The translations under genes and the position numbers were made by a program. From Chlorella sorokiniana (taxonomy: Eukaryota; Chlorophyta; Trebouxiophyceae; Chlorellales; Chlorellaceae): a stretch of 64,000 nucleotides of DNA. The stretch lies in the NCBI GenBank assembly GCA_025917655.1, contig CP084620.1:2232001-2296000 (forward strand). The letters run 5' to 3'. The notes under the pieces are model-generated. The model worked only from the letters and a program-made list of their open reading frames with translations. It had not been told where the DNA came from and did no database searches. How positions within the stretch are numbered: the stretch's first letter is position 1; the number at the start of each line of letters is the position of its first letter. This document shows, one piece after another, positions 33,601 to 44,754 of this stretch.

Positions 33601-34831
33601 CACGACAGACCCACTCGGCAGCAGCGGCCACGGCGGGGCAGAGCAAGAATGCATGGGTCAGCCCATCAAGGGGCGGATCCGCTGCTGCCGCACAATCACC
33701 GTGCTGGCACAACGCATCTGCCGCTGGCACGACCCGAATGTGGCAAAGGAAGGCGCCCACATACAGGCACCCATGCAGCACGCGGTATGCCACAGTGTAC
33801 TGCTCACGGGGCAGGTCTGCCTCGCGCAGGCGGCGCCATACACCGCGCACCGCAGCGCGCTCCGCTTGGGCAGCCTCATTGAGGCCCGCCGGCGCTGCCG
33901 CTGCATCCACTGTGTCGTCCCTCAAGGGCCAAGCTGGTGGTGGGGCCGGCTGTGGCTGAAGCTGCTGCAACTGCTCTTCCTCAGCATGCTGCCGCTGCGC
34001 CACCCGTTCAAAGACGGCAAGGCGCTGCCGCTGGCCCGGGCGCTGACACGGCAGGAGATCCACCTCCCTAGACGGGGTGGGAGGAGGCGTGTAGTGACCT
34101 GCAGCCCGCTAACAGCAATGGCGGGCCCAAGGGAAGGGACGGCATCCACCAGGCGCGCCGCAACAAGCAGCTTCCAAGCATGACGGCCTGGCTGCAGAAG
34201 GCGGGCGGTGACCTTGGCACGCAAGCAATCAGCATGCACGTCGGGGCAACCAAGTTAATGCCCCCTCCAACCACGGCAAGGCAGCAGTGTGGCGGGCTGG
34301 GTGGCTAACGGCAGCACCGCGCAGGACATCAGAGGGTGACATGCCACCCACAAAAGAGAAAATGACGCTAACAATGCGGCGCCACATGGCAGGCGGCGGG
34401 CGCACAAAGGTGGCGTGATACACCACCATGGCCGCCAGCACCTGCTTGGCCACGTGGGCCCTCCCCAGCCAGGACAGCTCGTGCCGCGCCCAACGCTCAG
34501 CAACCTCCCTCAGCCTTACCACGAGAACTTGGAAGGTTGCCTGTGTGGCCACCTGGGCGTCAAGGCCCAGGTGAATGCCGAGGTGGCGGATGGACTCTGA
34601 CGGCGAAGGGAAGCGCACGCCAGTGACGCCACACAAGCGCGTTGCAGGGTCGATGGTGGACTGATCGCCAAACAAGATGCCCTTGCACTTGCGCAGGTTG
34701 AGCCTGGCCTGGGTGGCTGCGCAAAAGTCGGCCACAGGCCCCGCCAGGGCGGCGTGCGCGTCACGCGGGGCCAAGACATGGATGGTGATATCATCTGCAT
34801 GTTGGTGGGAGATTGGAGCAGGGGAGCCACG
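32753..34831 (-). mobile_element. L-c LINE with partial reverse transcriptase (5'-truncated)
   Basis: The minus strand begins with an RT active-site-like motif, HADDITIHVL (family: YADD), then ARLNLRKCKGILFGD and the thumb-like ERWARHELSWLGRAHVAKQV, PPPAMWRRIVSVIFSFVGG. A second frame (from 34063 down) holds YRVLHGCLYVGAFLCHI, HAFLLCP (the LINE C-terminal H...C element) and RTAYLYAVWQMRGRR, ending with a stop at 32753. The order is that of L1-superfamily ORF2. The palm upstream of HADD is missing and replaced by a 142-bp unit. An L-a copy splits it at 33437-33597. Confidence 0.7.
33437..33597 (+). mobile_element. short L-a insertion (+) in L-c with ~27-bp target duplication
   Basis: The body ATGCCCCATCTTGCTGTC... 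ends CACCCCT plus about 30 A. The flanks repeat AGACACGACAGACCCACTCG (and neighbouring bases) at about 33411-33436 and 33598-33623. This is the longest target duplication in the window. Confidence 0.8.
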
Positions 34832-34941
34832 CACCGCAATCGCTCTTGCGCACCGCCGCGGTGCCCCTTGAAATGGTTCAGGCACGGCTTTGCACCAAAG
34901 ACCGTGGTCAAGTGGGCTTGGATGGCATCCGACCAGCTCTG
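34832..34941 (+). repeat. left stub of 142-bp array 5, split by the Copia array
   Basis: A partial unit ends GACCAGCTCTG at 34941. The array resumes at 57551 with CTCTGCCCCAAGC. CTCTG (34937-34941, 57551-57555) is the duplicated target. Confidence 0.85.
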
Positions 34942-35384
34942 TGTTGAGATGAAGGCGCTCAAGTAGGGCTGGAGGTTACAAGAGGAGGCTGCCCATGAGA
35001 AAAGCTGAAAGAAAAGGATGGAATGGTAGCGAATGGGGGCGAGAGGCCTATTAAGTAGGCCGCCAGGTAGAAAGTCAAAGCATGCACAGCACTATTTGGT
35101 GAGCCCGTAGTGAGCCCCTACACAGGGATTAGGTAAGCCTCTGGTGAGCCCATACACTAGGATTAGGTGAGCAATGGAAGCTTCTGGAAGGAAGTCCGTA
35201 GAAGCTTCGAGAAGGTTCGAGAAGCTTCTAGAAGCGGACGCACAGAAGTGTGTAGAAGCTTCCGGAATGTTCTGGAAGTTTCTGGAAGCTTGTAGAAGAA
35301 CGCACGGGGAAGCTTCTAGAACGTTCCAAAGAGGTCGCTAGATGAAAGGCAGGCAAGTAGCGGACTGGACAAGCTTATTTAACA
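34942..35384 (-). repeat. Copia-A LTR 1 (3' LTR of copy 1)
   Basis: 443 bp; it differs from the other three mainly by 22 extra bases near 35065. The adjoining purine-rich tract (sense GCGTGGGAGAT, 35385-35395) is the expected polypurine primer site. Confidence 0.9.
35175..35330 (-). promoter_or_regulatory. heat-shock-element arrays in the Copia-A LTR (U3)
   Basis: Alternating GAA and TTC at exact 5-bp phase: seven units at 35201-35233, nine (one imperfect) at 35255-35297, four at 35309-35326, plus shorter runs at 35177-35188. HSF trimers bind nGAAnnTTCnnGAAn; three contiguous units already make an HSE, so this is an exceptional cluster. It lies in U3, upstream (sense is minus strand) of an ACTTAATAGG TATA-like site near 35055. 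Repeated in LTRs 2-4. Confidence 0.75.
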
Positions 35385-35892
35385 ATCTCCCACGCAGGCC
35401 GATGCTTCGCCTGCCGTATGGTGACTTGTCTTCATACTCGGCCCTCGGGGTAGTCGCGGGTAGGCCAGTGATTATGGATGTTGAGATGTCCATCCTGAGT
35501 CCCTTGCTTCCGGATCGCTCTCCAAAGAGCTGCTTGTTGTCCTGCTGCTTCAGTATGTACTGCTTGAGCTTGGAGTTTTCTTGCTGTATATCTGCCATGT
35601 GCTGTCGCTCGTTGTATAGCTCTCTTGTTTTTGCTGCCAGGCTGCGTATTAGGTGCTGCTCCCTTTGTTCGTCCAAAGCTGGTCGTTTGGCCGGTGGCTG
35701 AGCGGCAGGGCGTGCAAAGTCAGCGCTGCGTTTATTAGCTCCAGGCTGTCGTTTGCTGAAAAGCCATTCAGCTGGTATGAGTGCTGGGTTTGTAGCAGCC
35801 GGGTTGGTGCCGACTCTGGGCACAGGCTGTGGATTGCGCTCGCCATAGTAGCGTGGTGGGTCATGTTTGGGTAGCTTGGACTTGGGCTTCAT
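35338..35892 (-). CDS. Copia-A extra ORF (ORF3), between pol and the 3' LTR, copy 1
   Basis: An open frame of 184 codons from the ATG at 35892, on the same strand as pol and downstream of it, ending 46 bases inside the LTR. The N-terminal half is basic and Pro-rich (KPKSKLPKHDPPRYYGER; AAQPPAKRPALDEQ). The middle is a predicted coiled coil (LIRSLAAKTRELYNERQHM, IQQENSKLKQYILKQQ). The C-terminal part is basic (YGRRSIGLRGRLLNK). There is no signal peptide, membrane helix or zinc knuckle. It is identical in all three copies. Copia elements normally end with RNase H, so this is an unusual accessory frame. The function is unknown; nucleic-acid or self-association is only a guess from the basic and coiled-coil character. 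Confidence 0.6.
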   Translation of the reverse strand: MKPKSKLPKHDPPRYYGERNPQPVPRVGTNPAATNPALIPAEWLFSKRQPGANKRSADFARPAAQPPAKRPALDEQREQHLIRSLAAKTRELYNERQHMADIQQENSKLKQYILKQQDNKQLFGERSGSKGLRMDISTSIITGLPATTPRAEYEDKSPYGRRSIGLRGRLLNKLVQSATCLPFI

Positions 35893-35954
35893 GACACAGA
35901 TCTGGGTTCTGGTCACTTTGAAGAATGGAGGAAATGGTGCACGAAGTGGCGAGG

Positions 35955-36135
35955 TGCCTCCTTTTATGGCCTGGCCTGGAGAACTTTCTAGAGATCCACG
36001 TCATCATTCGAAGTTTCCAGAATGTTCGCCTCAGAAGTTTCTAGATGGATGAGTTCGAGGTCCAGAACTTTCTGGAAGTTTCTCGAAGTATCTAGAAATA
36101 TCGCGAAAGAAGCTTCTGGAAGCTTCTAGCTGGTT
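35955..36135 (-). promoter_or_regulatory. HSE-rich, TATA-like upstream region of ORF3, copy 1
   Basis: Between the pol stop and ORF3 lie phased units such as GAACTTTCTGGAAGTTTCTC (36065-36084), AGAAGCTTCTGGAAGCTTCT (36109-36128) and CGAAGTTTCCAGAATGTTCG (36009-36028). Downstream in the sense direction is CCATAAAAGG (35970-35961), about 70 bases before the ORF3 ATG. The architecture resembles a heat-shock promoter. Copies are at about 47176-47356 and 52651-52831. Confidence 0.6.
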
Positions 36136-37202
36136 CTTCAGGCGGTGCTGGAGATGATGCCCATCGCTTGTCGGCAGAATTCCAGCTTGCTGAGCGGTAG
36201 TGGCTTCGTTAATGCGTCGGCAACCATCTTGTCGGTTGACACGTAGTCGAAATTCACGTCCTTGCGGGTGACGCGCTCACGTGCGAAGTGATGGATGACG
36301 TCTATGTGCTTGGATCTCATTGTGAACACTGGATTCTTGAGCAACTTGATTGCGCTCTGATTGTCGGCCTTGATGTGGACGGTGTGTATCTCCATGCCCA
36401 GATTGCTCAATAGAGTTCTTAGCCAAAGCGCCTCCTTGATTGCGTAGGCTGCTGCCATGTACTCGGCTTCAGTTGTCGAGGCTGCAACTGTTGGCTGGAG
36501 TCGGCTTGACCAGCTGATAGCTCCACCGCTGAGGGTGAAAACATAGCCGGTGGTTGAGCGACGTGTGTCCAAGTCGCCTGCGTAGTCTGCATCGCAGTAT
36601 GCTTCCAGTCTGAAGTCCGACTGTCCAAAGCTGAGCGCATAGTTTGCTGTTCCTGAGATGTAGCGCAAAACTCCTTTGGCTGCTTTCCAATGCGCTGTTG
36701 TCGGATTCGCCATGTGTCTAGCCAGTGCTCCCACGGCTTGAGAAATGTCTGGTCTGGTGCAGACCGATAGATACATGAGGCTCCCAATCAGCTGACTGTA
36801 GCCGTATGTGCTGGTGTCCAATGCTTCGCCGGTCTTGGTCAGCTTGGTCGCTGTGCTGAGCGGCACAGTCTGGGTCTTGCATTCCTTCATGTTGTGCTTC
36901 TCCAGCAGATCACTGATGAGTCTGCTCTGCGCCAGACTGATGGTGCGATTGTCTCTGTCTCTGCGGATGTCCATTCCAAGAAAACAGGTTGCCCCTCCCA
37001 TGTCTCGTGCTTCAAACGCCGAGAGTATCTTGGCTTTTGCTTCGTTCACTGAGCTGAGGTCTCGTGCGATGATCAGGATGTCATCCACGTAGGTGAGCAG
37101 ATAGACAGGGTCTTCTGCCTTCTTGATGAAGAGAGCTGGATCGGCCGCTGATGAGATGTAGTTTTGGGCCTCCAGTTCTTCCTTTAGCTTGGTATGCCAG
37201 GC

Positions 37203-37325
37203 GTTCGCGCTGCTGTTTGGCTGCCTCATCGGTCATGATGCTTCGTGGCTTCGGCCTACCTACGCTTCTTGAGATCCCCCACGTCTCAAGTGTAAGAGCA
37301 CCCCCAAAAAAAAAAAAAAAAAAAA
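37203..37325 (+). mobile_element. L-a insertion in the RT region of Copia-A copy 1
   Basis: Truncated L-a with A tail, flanked by ATGCCAGGC on both sides. The same insertion at the same site is in copy 2 (48424-48545) and copy 3 (53899-54017); only the A-run length differs visibly. Confidence 0.85.
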
Positions 37326-39809
37326 ATGCCAGGCTCTTGGAGCTTGCTTCAGTCCATAAAGTGACTTGTGTAGGTGGCATGCCGTACTGGAATCGCCGTT
37401 GCTGTAGCCGGGTGGCTGCTCGATCCATACATCCTCATCAAGCTCTCCATTCAAGAATGCGGTCTTGATGTCGAGCTGGTGAATCTCCAGGTCTTCGGAT
37501 GCTGCTAGCGCCAGTAGTGTGCGCAGGGTGGTGTACTTGCTAACAGGTGCAAAGACTTCATCGTAGTCTATGCCCTCCTTCTGGCGAAATCCCTTGGCAA
37601 CTAGGCGTGCCTTGTAGCGCTCGATGTTGCCCGATGCATCTCTCTTGAGCTTGAACACCCACTTGACCGGAATGGGTGTGATACCGGTTGGTATCTTCTC
37701 CAGAGTCCAGGTGTTGTTTGCCAGCAGAGATTCCATCTCTTCATCGGCTGCTTGCTGCCAGAGCTCTGCTTGCTCTGATTCCAGTGCTTCTTCTAGGTCG
37801 GCCGGCTCCTTGATGATGGCTGCGTGTGCTGCAGCTAGGTTTCGCTTTCGTCCGGTGATTTGGTAGCCTTCTTCCCTCCATACTGATGCTGGGACGTCTG
37901 TTGCTGACCGTTTCGGCCGCTTCCCAGGTGCTGGTGGTGTACGCCGGTTGCTGTCATCTGTCTGTGTTGGTTCGGTCTCCATGGGCTGATCGTCAGACTG
38001 ATCTTCTCCCACGGAATCTTGGTCTTCTTCATCATCTGAAGTGACAGCATCTGCTTCGGGCTCGCGATTGATGGTCCTGTTGTTCTCCATGAACGTCACA
38101 TCACGACTGATGATGATGCGCCCGTCGTCCAGGAGAATCTTGTAGCCTTTGGTGCCAGGTGGATAGCCGATGAATCTGCCAGGCTCGCTTGTGCGGTCCA
38201 GCTTGTTCCGAAGCTGCTTTGGAGTGACGGCATAGGCCCGTGCTCCAAAGGTGCGTAAATGAGCGACGTTTGGTTTCGTGCCAAAGAGAAGCTCGTAAGG
38301 TGTCTTGCTGCGATCGCTGACTGGTGATCTGTTCCGCACGTAGTTGGCCGTCGCCAAAGCCTCTGCCCACAGGTACTTGGGCATTGCTGTCGCTGCCAGC
38401 ATGGGTCGCACTTTGTCCATCAGGGTGCGATTTAGCCGTTCTGCTGCGCCGTTCTGCTCCGGTGTGTATCGCACAGTGGTCTCCATCTTGATACCTCTGT
38501 CGCTGCAGAAGTCCTGCAGGTCTTGATTGATGAACTCTGACCCGTTGTCGCTGCGTAGACGCTGGACTGTCTGTCCGGTCTGATTCTCAAGGAGGTTGAT
38601 GACGTCCTTGACTGCCCTAGTCGTATCCTTCTTGTGTGGGATGGGCTGCACCACCGAGAACTTGGAGTAGTCGTCCAGAATGGTGAGGAAGTAGTTGTTG
38701 CCGCCGATGGAGGTGATCGGTAGTGGTCCACACAGGTCCGTGTGTAGAAGAGCCAGTGGTCGCGTTGCTGCGCCAGTTGATCTCTTGAAGGATGTCCGGT
38801 GCTGCTTTCCCAGTACGCAGGGCTCGCAGATGTCTGCCCCTGCTGTTTTGAACTCATCCGGGCTGATGTTCATGCCCCTGACCAGATTTGGCAGCTGTGC
38901 CAGTCTGTCATAGCCCAGGTGTCCGAAGCGCTCGTGCCAGAGCTGAGCTGTCTCCCGTTGGCGCGCAATCATCGCCGGCTGTGCTGCATGGCTCTCGTGC
39001 ATGCTGTGCCCGATCAAGTAGTAGATGGCATCTCCGATTGATGGAGCGACTGCCAGTGTGTTGCCGTTGTGGCTGATCTCGCATCGGTCGTTGCTGAATG
39101 TGAAGTCCACTCCTCGCTTGGTAGCGTGTCGCACAGAGATGAGGTGCTCCGACGCCTCAGGAATCAGAAGTACGTCGCTGAGATGGACCGTAGAGTCGCT
39201 GGTCTGCATTAAGACCTCTCCTTCGGCTGTAGCCTTGCCGGTGCTGCCGTTTCCGAAGGTGATGACGATTCTTTCGTGCAGTGGTCGCTGGTTGACCAGA
39301 ATGTCCGGGTCGTAGGTCATGTGCCGGGATGCGCCGGTGTCCAGGACCCATCGCATGGGCTCCTTGTCGTAGACAGCTGAGCGGGCGGTCAGAGCAATCC
39401 CGCCAAACTGGTTTGGCTGCTGTGCTCCGGGCCGGAAGCCGTTGTGTTGCCGCCCTACCTGCTCGTCGTGCTGTCGCTTGCGGCATTCTCGCTTGTAATG
39501 CCCTTTCTTGCCGCAGTAGAAGCATGTCCGCTCTTCTTGCTGCTGCGGTCTGCCGTGATTGGCGTTGCGGTCCCTGTTGCCGCTGCTGAAGCTGTGCTTC
39601 CTGTTGAACCTGCCGTTCTTCTTGGCAAATAGCGCTGCTGCGCTGCTGCGCTCCGGCTGTGCGGTCTGCTGCTCCACTGTCAGAAGCTTAGGCAGCATGT
39701 CGTCAATGCTGAGATCCCGGTCGCTGCTTGTGAGCACCGTGCCGATCATGCCGTAAGCCGGTGGAAGGCCCGCCAAAAACTGTAAAGCGACTTCCAAGTC
39801 CTTTACTTC

Positions 39810-39921
39810 TTTTTTTTTTTTTTTTTTTTTTTTGGGGGTGCTCTTACACTTGAGACGTGGGGGATCTCAAGAAGCGTAGGTAGGCCGAAGCCACGAAGCA
39901 TCATGACCGATGAGGCAGCCA
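39810..39921 (-). mobile_element. L-a insertion in the gag region of Copia-A copy 1
   Basis: Reversed, T-run first, flanked by AAGTCCTTTACTTC (39796-39809 and 39922-39935). Shared with copy 2 (51030-51138) and copy 3 (about 56495-56608). Confidence 0.85.
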
Positions 39922-40305
39922 AAGTCCTTTACTTCATCGCCAGCTGCTCGTAGCTGGGTCTGGATCTCCTTGGCCCGTGCTGCATAGACTGTTAGCGGCT
40001 CTGTCGGGCTGAGCTTGAGCTGAGTGAGCTCCCGTCGCAAGATGAGCTTGCGAGCGTTGGTCTTGGCCTCATACGTGGTCTTCAGTGTCTCCCACGCACT
40101 CTTGGCTGTTGCGCACTGTCCCACCGTTGTCAGGTGATGATCCTTCACGTGCAAGATGATCTGCGCCAGTGCCCTCTGGTCCCGATCTGAGGAGACGGTG
40201 TCCTCCGAGATCGCACTCCAAAGTCCCTTGGAGATGAGCAGCGCACGCATGCGAATGCTCCATGTGGCGTAGTTGTCCACGTCCAGGCGTTCGACGGTGA
40301 GCTTG

Positions 40306-40658
40306 TGTTGGATGGAGGTAGTTACAAAGAGCGCAAGAGTATGAAAGAGGGCGCAGAATGGCGCTAAATAGGCTGGAGCAGCACAATGCTACTATTGGCA
40401 TTATTCCGGCATATGCGGGGTAGTGTTTGTGGTAGTGGCATGACGGCGGGGCTCAGGTGCACAGAAATGCATGGCATGGGGGTCAATCAACTTAGAATAA
40501 AGTGGGAAAGCATAATCGAAGGGTGTCTGAGCATATTAGGCGGGTCAAGCTCATGCATGACGAAAGGGTGTCCACGTCAGCAGCGTCTGCCACGTGGCAG
40601 CTGGGGAGATGTGCTGCGGGTGTGCAGGCTGGACATGTGGCTCAGCCACATCTCAACA
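40306..40658 (-). repeat. Copia-B 3' LTR
   Basis: 353 bp, TGTTGG...CAACA. It contains GCCACGTGGC (a G-box palindrome) near 40590 and is followed by a purine-rich (sense) primer tract GCGTGGGAG. It lacks the HSE arrays of Copia-A. Confidence 0.9.
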
Positions 40659-43600
40659 CTCCCACGCAGGCTGCACAGCCGCTGCACTCAGGCGATGCCC
40701 ATAGCTGCGCGGCAGTACTTGAACTTGTTGGTGGGCACGGGCTTGGTCAGGATGTCAGCAACCATGGCATCGGTGGGGATGTAGCTGAAGTTGACTTCGC
40801 CACGGATGACGCGCTCGCGTGCAAAGTGGTGGATGATGTCGATGTGCTTGGAGCGAAGGGAGATGACTGGATTCTTCAGCATGTGAATGGCTGATTGGCT
40901 GTCTGACTTGATGTCGATGCAGGCGATGTGCAGGTCCAGGTCAGCGAAGAGCTTGCGCAGCCACAGTGCTTCCTTGACGGCGGAGGCGGCTGCCATGTAC
41001 TCAGCTTCTGTAGTAGATGAGGCGACGGTGGGTTGCAGGCGTGAGCTCCAGGTGATGGCGCCGTTCTTGAAGGTGAAGACGTAGCCGGTGGTGGAGCGGC
41101 GGGTGTCGATGTCGCCAGCATGGTTGGCGTCGCAGTAGGCGTCGAGGGTAGCGTTGGACGGGCTGAAGATGATGCCGTAGTCAGGGGTACCAGCGAGGTA
41201 GCGCAGCACATGCTTGGCTGCAGTCCAGTGGGAGGTGGTGGGCTTGGACATGTAGCGGGCCAGCGCTCCCACGGCTTGGGCGATATCGGGTCTGGTGCAG
41301 GATGCCAGGTACATGAGGGAGCCGATGAGTGTGGAGTAGGGGTGCTCTGAGATGTCCAGTGGGTCTCCGTCGGCGGTGAGCTTGAAGGCGATGCTTGAGG
41401 GTGTGTCGAAAGGCTTGGACTTGTCCATGCTGAACTTGGACAGCAGGTCGGTGGTGTGACGGGTCTGGGTCAGCTTGATGGTCTTGGAGGCGCGGTCTCG
41501 CATGATGTCGATGCCCAGGAAGAAGGAGGCTGGGCCCAGGTCGCGGGTGTCGAAGGCGGTGGCTATCTGCTTCTTGATGGAGCTCAGCATGGATGTGTCG
41601 GCGGTGATGACCAGGATGTCGTCGACGTAGATGAGCAGGTAGACTGGTGGAGAGGACAGCTTGATGAAGAGGCCTGGGTCAGCAGCTGACTCGGTGAAGC
41701 CCATGGACTCGATCTCGGTCTTCAGGGTGCGATGCCAGGCTCGAGAAGCTTGCTTGAGTCCATAGAGGGCCTTGTTCAGCTTGCATGCTTGGTCATGGTT
41801 GCCGTTGTGGTAGCCAGGAGGTTGCTGAATGTAGACGTCTTCGTCCAGCTTGCCGTTGAGGAAGGCGGTCTTGATGTCCAGCTGGTGAATCTCTAGGTCC
41901 AGGTCGGCAGCAATGGCCAACACGGTGCGCAGGGTGGAGTACTTGGAGACAGGTGCAAACACTTGGTCGTAGTCGATGCCTTCGCGTTGGTGGAAGCCTT
42001 TGACGACGAGGCGGGCCTTGTAGCGCTCGATGTTGCCGTTGGCGTCGCGCTTCTCCTTGTAGACCCACTTGACTGGAATGGGCTTGACGCCAGGAGGTGT
42101 AGGTTGCAGGGTCCAGGTGTTGTTGGCGGCCAGGGAAGCGATCTCCTCGTCCATGGCGGAGCGCCAAAGGTCGGCGTTGGGAGATTGCAGGGCTTCCTCC
42201 AGGGTGGTAGGCTCAGCTGTTGCGGTGGCGATGTTGATGGTGGCTCGAGAGGTGATGCGGTATGCGTCGTCCTGCCACTGGCTGGCTGGGCGGCGCGCAG
42301 CGGCACGCTCGGTGCGCCGCAGGGCGATGGGAGGAGAAGGTGGGTCTTCAGGCTCGGCTGGTGCTCCCACGGACTCGGTGTCGCCGGTGTCATCGTTGTC
42401 GATGAGGGAAATGGTCTCTGGCAGGATGGGCTTGGGCAGGTTGGAGCTGGCCTCATTGAAGGTGACATCGCGGCTGATGACGATGGAGCCGTTGTCCAGC
42501 AGGATCTTGTAGCCTTTGGTGTTGGTGGGGTAGCCGATGAAGCGGCCGGGCTCGCTAACTGCATCGAGCTTGGAGCGTAGTGCTGTTGGAATGTGGGCGT
42601 AGGCACGGGCGCCAAAGATGCGCAGGTGGGAGAGGTCGGGCTTGGTGCCGTGAAGCATCTCGTAGGGGGTGACGTCTTGGGCAGATGTTGGCGAGCGGTT
42701 GCGCAAGTAGTTGGCGGTGACGATGGCTTCGGCCCAAAGATGCTTGGGCAGGTTGTACTCGGCCAGCATGGGGCGCGCCTTGTCCAGCAGGGTGCGGTTG
42801 AGACGCTCAGCCTTGCCGTTTTGCTGGGGCGTGTAGGAGACGGTGGTCTCTGACTGGATGCCCTTGGACTTGTAGAAGGTGTCCAGGTCGTTGTTGATGA
42901 ACTCGCCGCCGTTGTCAGAGCGGATGCGCTTGACGGTGTGGCCGGTCTGACGCTCCAGCAGGTTGACGGTGGTCTTCAGGAAGTCAGCGGCGTCAGACTT
43001 GCGGCGCAAGGGAGCGATGTGAGAGTAGCCAGTGTAGTCATCCAGGATGGTCATGAAGTACAGGCTGCCACCGTGGGAGGGGACTGGCATGGGACCGCAG
43101 AGGTCGGTGTGCAGCAGCTCCAGAGGCTTGTGGGTGAAGGAGGTGGAGGCGTTGAACGGTTGGCGATGTTGCTTGCCCAGGGTGCAGGCGTCGCAGGTGT
43201 CTGCGCTGGTGGCTTTGAAGTCAGAGGGGTCGATGCTGATGCCGGTGGCCATGGTGGTGAGCTTGGCCAGGTTGTCGTAGCCGAGGTGGCCGAGGCGGCG
43301 GTGCCACAGGTTGGGTGTGTGGGCGCGTGCAGCGTAGGCGATGGTGAGGGCGTAGGCGGCGGAGCCTGGCTCGAGGCAGCGGCTGGCCAGGTGGTAGGTG
43401 TTGCTGGTGGCGTCGGTGTAGCCGTAGGCAATCATGTGGTTGCCCATGGAGATCTGGCAGCCGTGCGGTCAAAGGAGAAGCTGATGCCTTTCTGGGTGGC
43501 TCGGTTGACGGACAGGAGGTTGTCGGCGGCGTCTGGCATGTAGAGCACGTCGGTGAGCTTGATCAGGTTGTCAAGGTTGGGCTGCAGGTACGCGTCGCCG

Positions 43601-44754
43601 ATGAGGGTGGCCTCTCCTACGCTGCCGTTGCCGAAAGTGATGCGGATGGGCTGCGGCGCCGGGCGCAGGTTGGTGAGGAGTTGCTGGTGTGGTGTGATGT
43701 GCCGGCTCGCTCCAGTGTCCACGATCCAGTTGTCGCTGATGGTGTTGGAGGTGGTGGCGGCGGTGAAGGCGATGGCGCTGTACTGGGCGTTGACGCTGCG
43801 GTTGGAAGGCGGCGGGCGTTGGTTGAAGCGGCGGGCTTCCATGTCGCGGCGCTTCTTGTTGCACTCGTGGGCGTAGTGGCCAGGCTTGTGGCAGTAGAGG
43901 CAGGTGCCTTCGGCGTAGGCGCGGGCATCGCGGGAGGAGCGCTCGTCGACGCGGATGCCGAAGGTGCGTGGTGGGCCAAAGCTGGGTGGTGGACCGTTGA
44001 AGTTGGGCGGCCGCATGCGGGGGTTGCTGCTGCGGGGGCCACTGCCGCGAGGGCCGTTGTTGCGGTTGATGCCGTTGATGTTGCGGGGAGCGCCATTGCT
44101 GTTGGAGTGCCGGTCGTCGCGGCGAGGATGGAAGGAGGCCATCAGGGCTGAGTCGGAGCTGCGGATGACGTCGGGCTTGGCGCGGCGGTGCTCGGCTTGC
44201 AGAAGGTGGGGCAGGATGTCATCCACGGTGAATGTGCCGGCGGAGGCGGTGGTGGTTTCGATGACGGTGACGACTGTGTCGAAGGTGGAGGGCAGGCCAG
44301 CCAGGACTTGGCACGCCACGTCGATGTCTTCGACCTTGTGGCCGGCGGCGTTGAGCTGGTCTTGCAGGGCCTTGGCACGGTTGGTGAAGGCGGTGACGGT
44401 CTCGGTGGAGGCCATCTTCAGAGAGTTGAGCTCACGGCGCAGTTGGAGCTTGCGTGCGAAGGACTTGGCGGCGAAGATGCCTTGCAGAGTGGTCCAGGCT
44501 TGGTTGGCCGTGGTGCAGCGCAGGATGGTTGGCTGGTGGTGGGGCTTGACGAGGAGGCCGATGTAGGAGAGGGCGAGCTCGTCTGCCTTGATGTCCTCGG
44601 GAGTTGTTGGGGCCTCGGTGCTGACGACGGTGTGCCAGCACTTCTTGGTGGTGAGGAAGAACTTCATGTTGGCTGCCCACACTGTGTAGTTGTCCCAGTC
44701 CAGCCGCTCAATGGACATGCCGTCTGTCGCCATGCTGTCCACGCTTGTGTGCAA

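Noticed and set aside
37260-39797. Apparent Copia polyprotein with a poly-phenylalanine tail, read as a fusion protein
   Set aside because: The tail is read-through of the A/T run of an inserted L-a retroposon, not a real C terminus.
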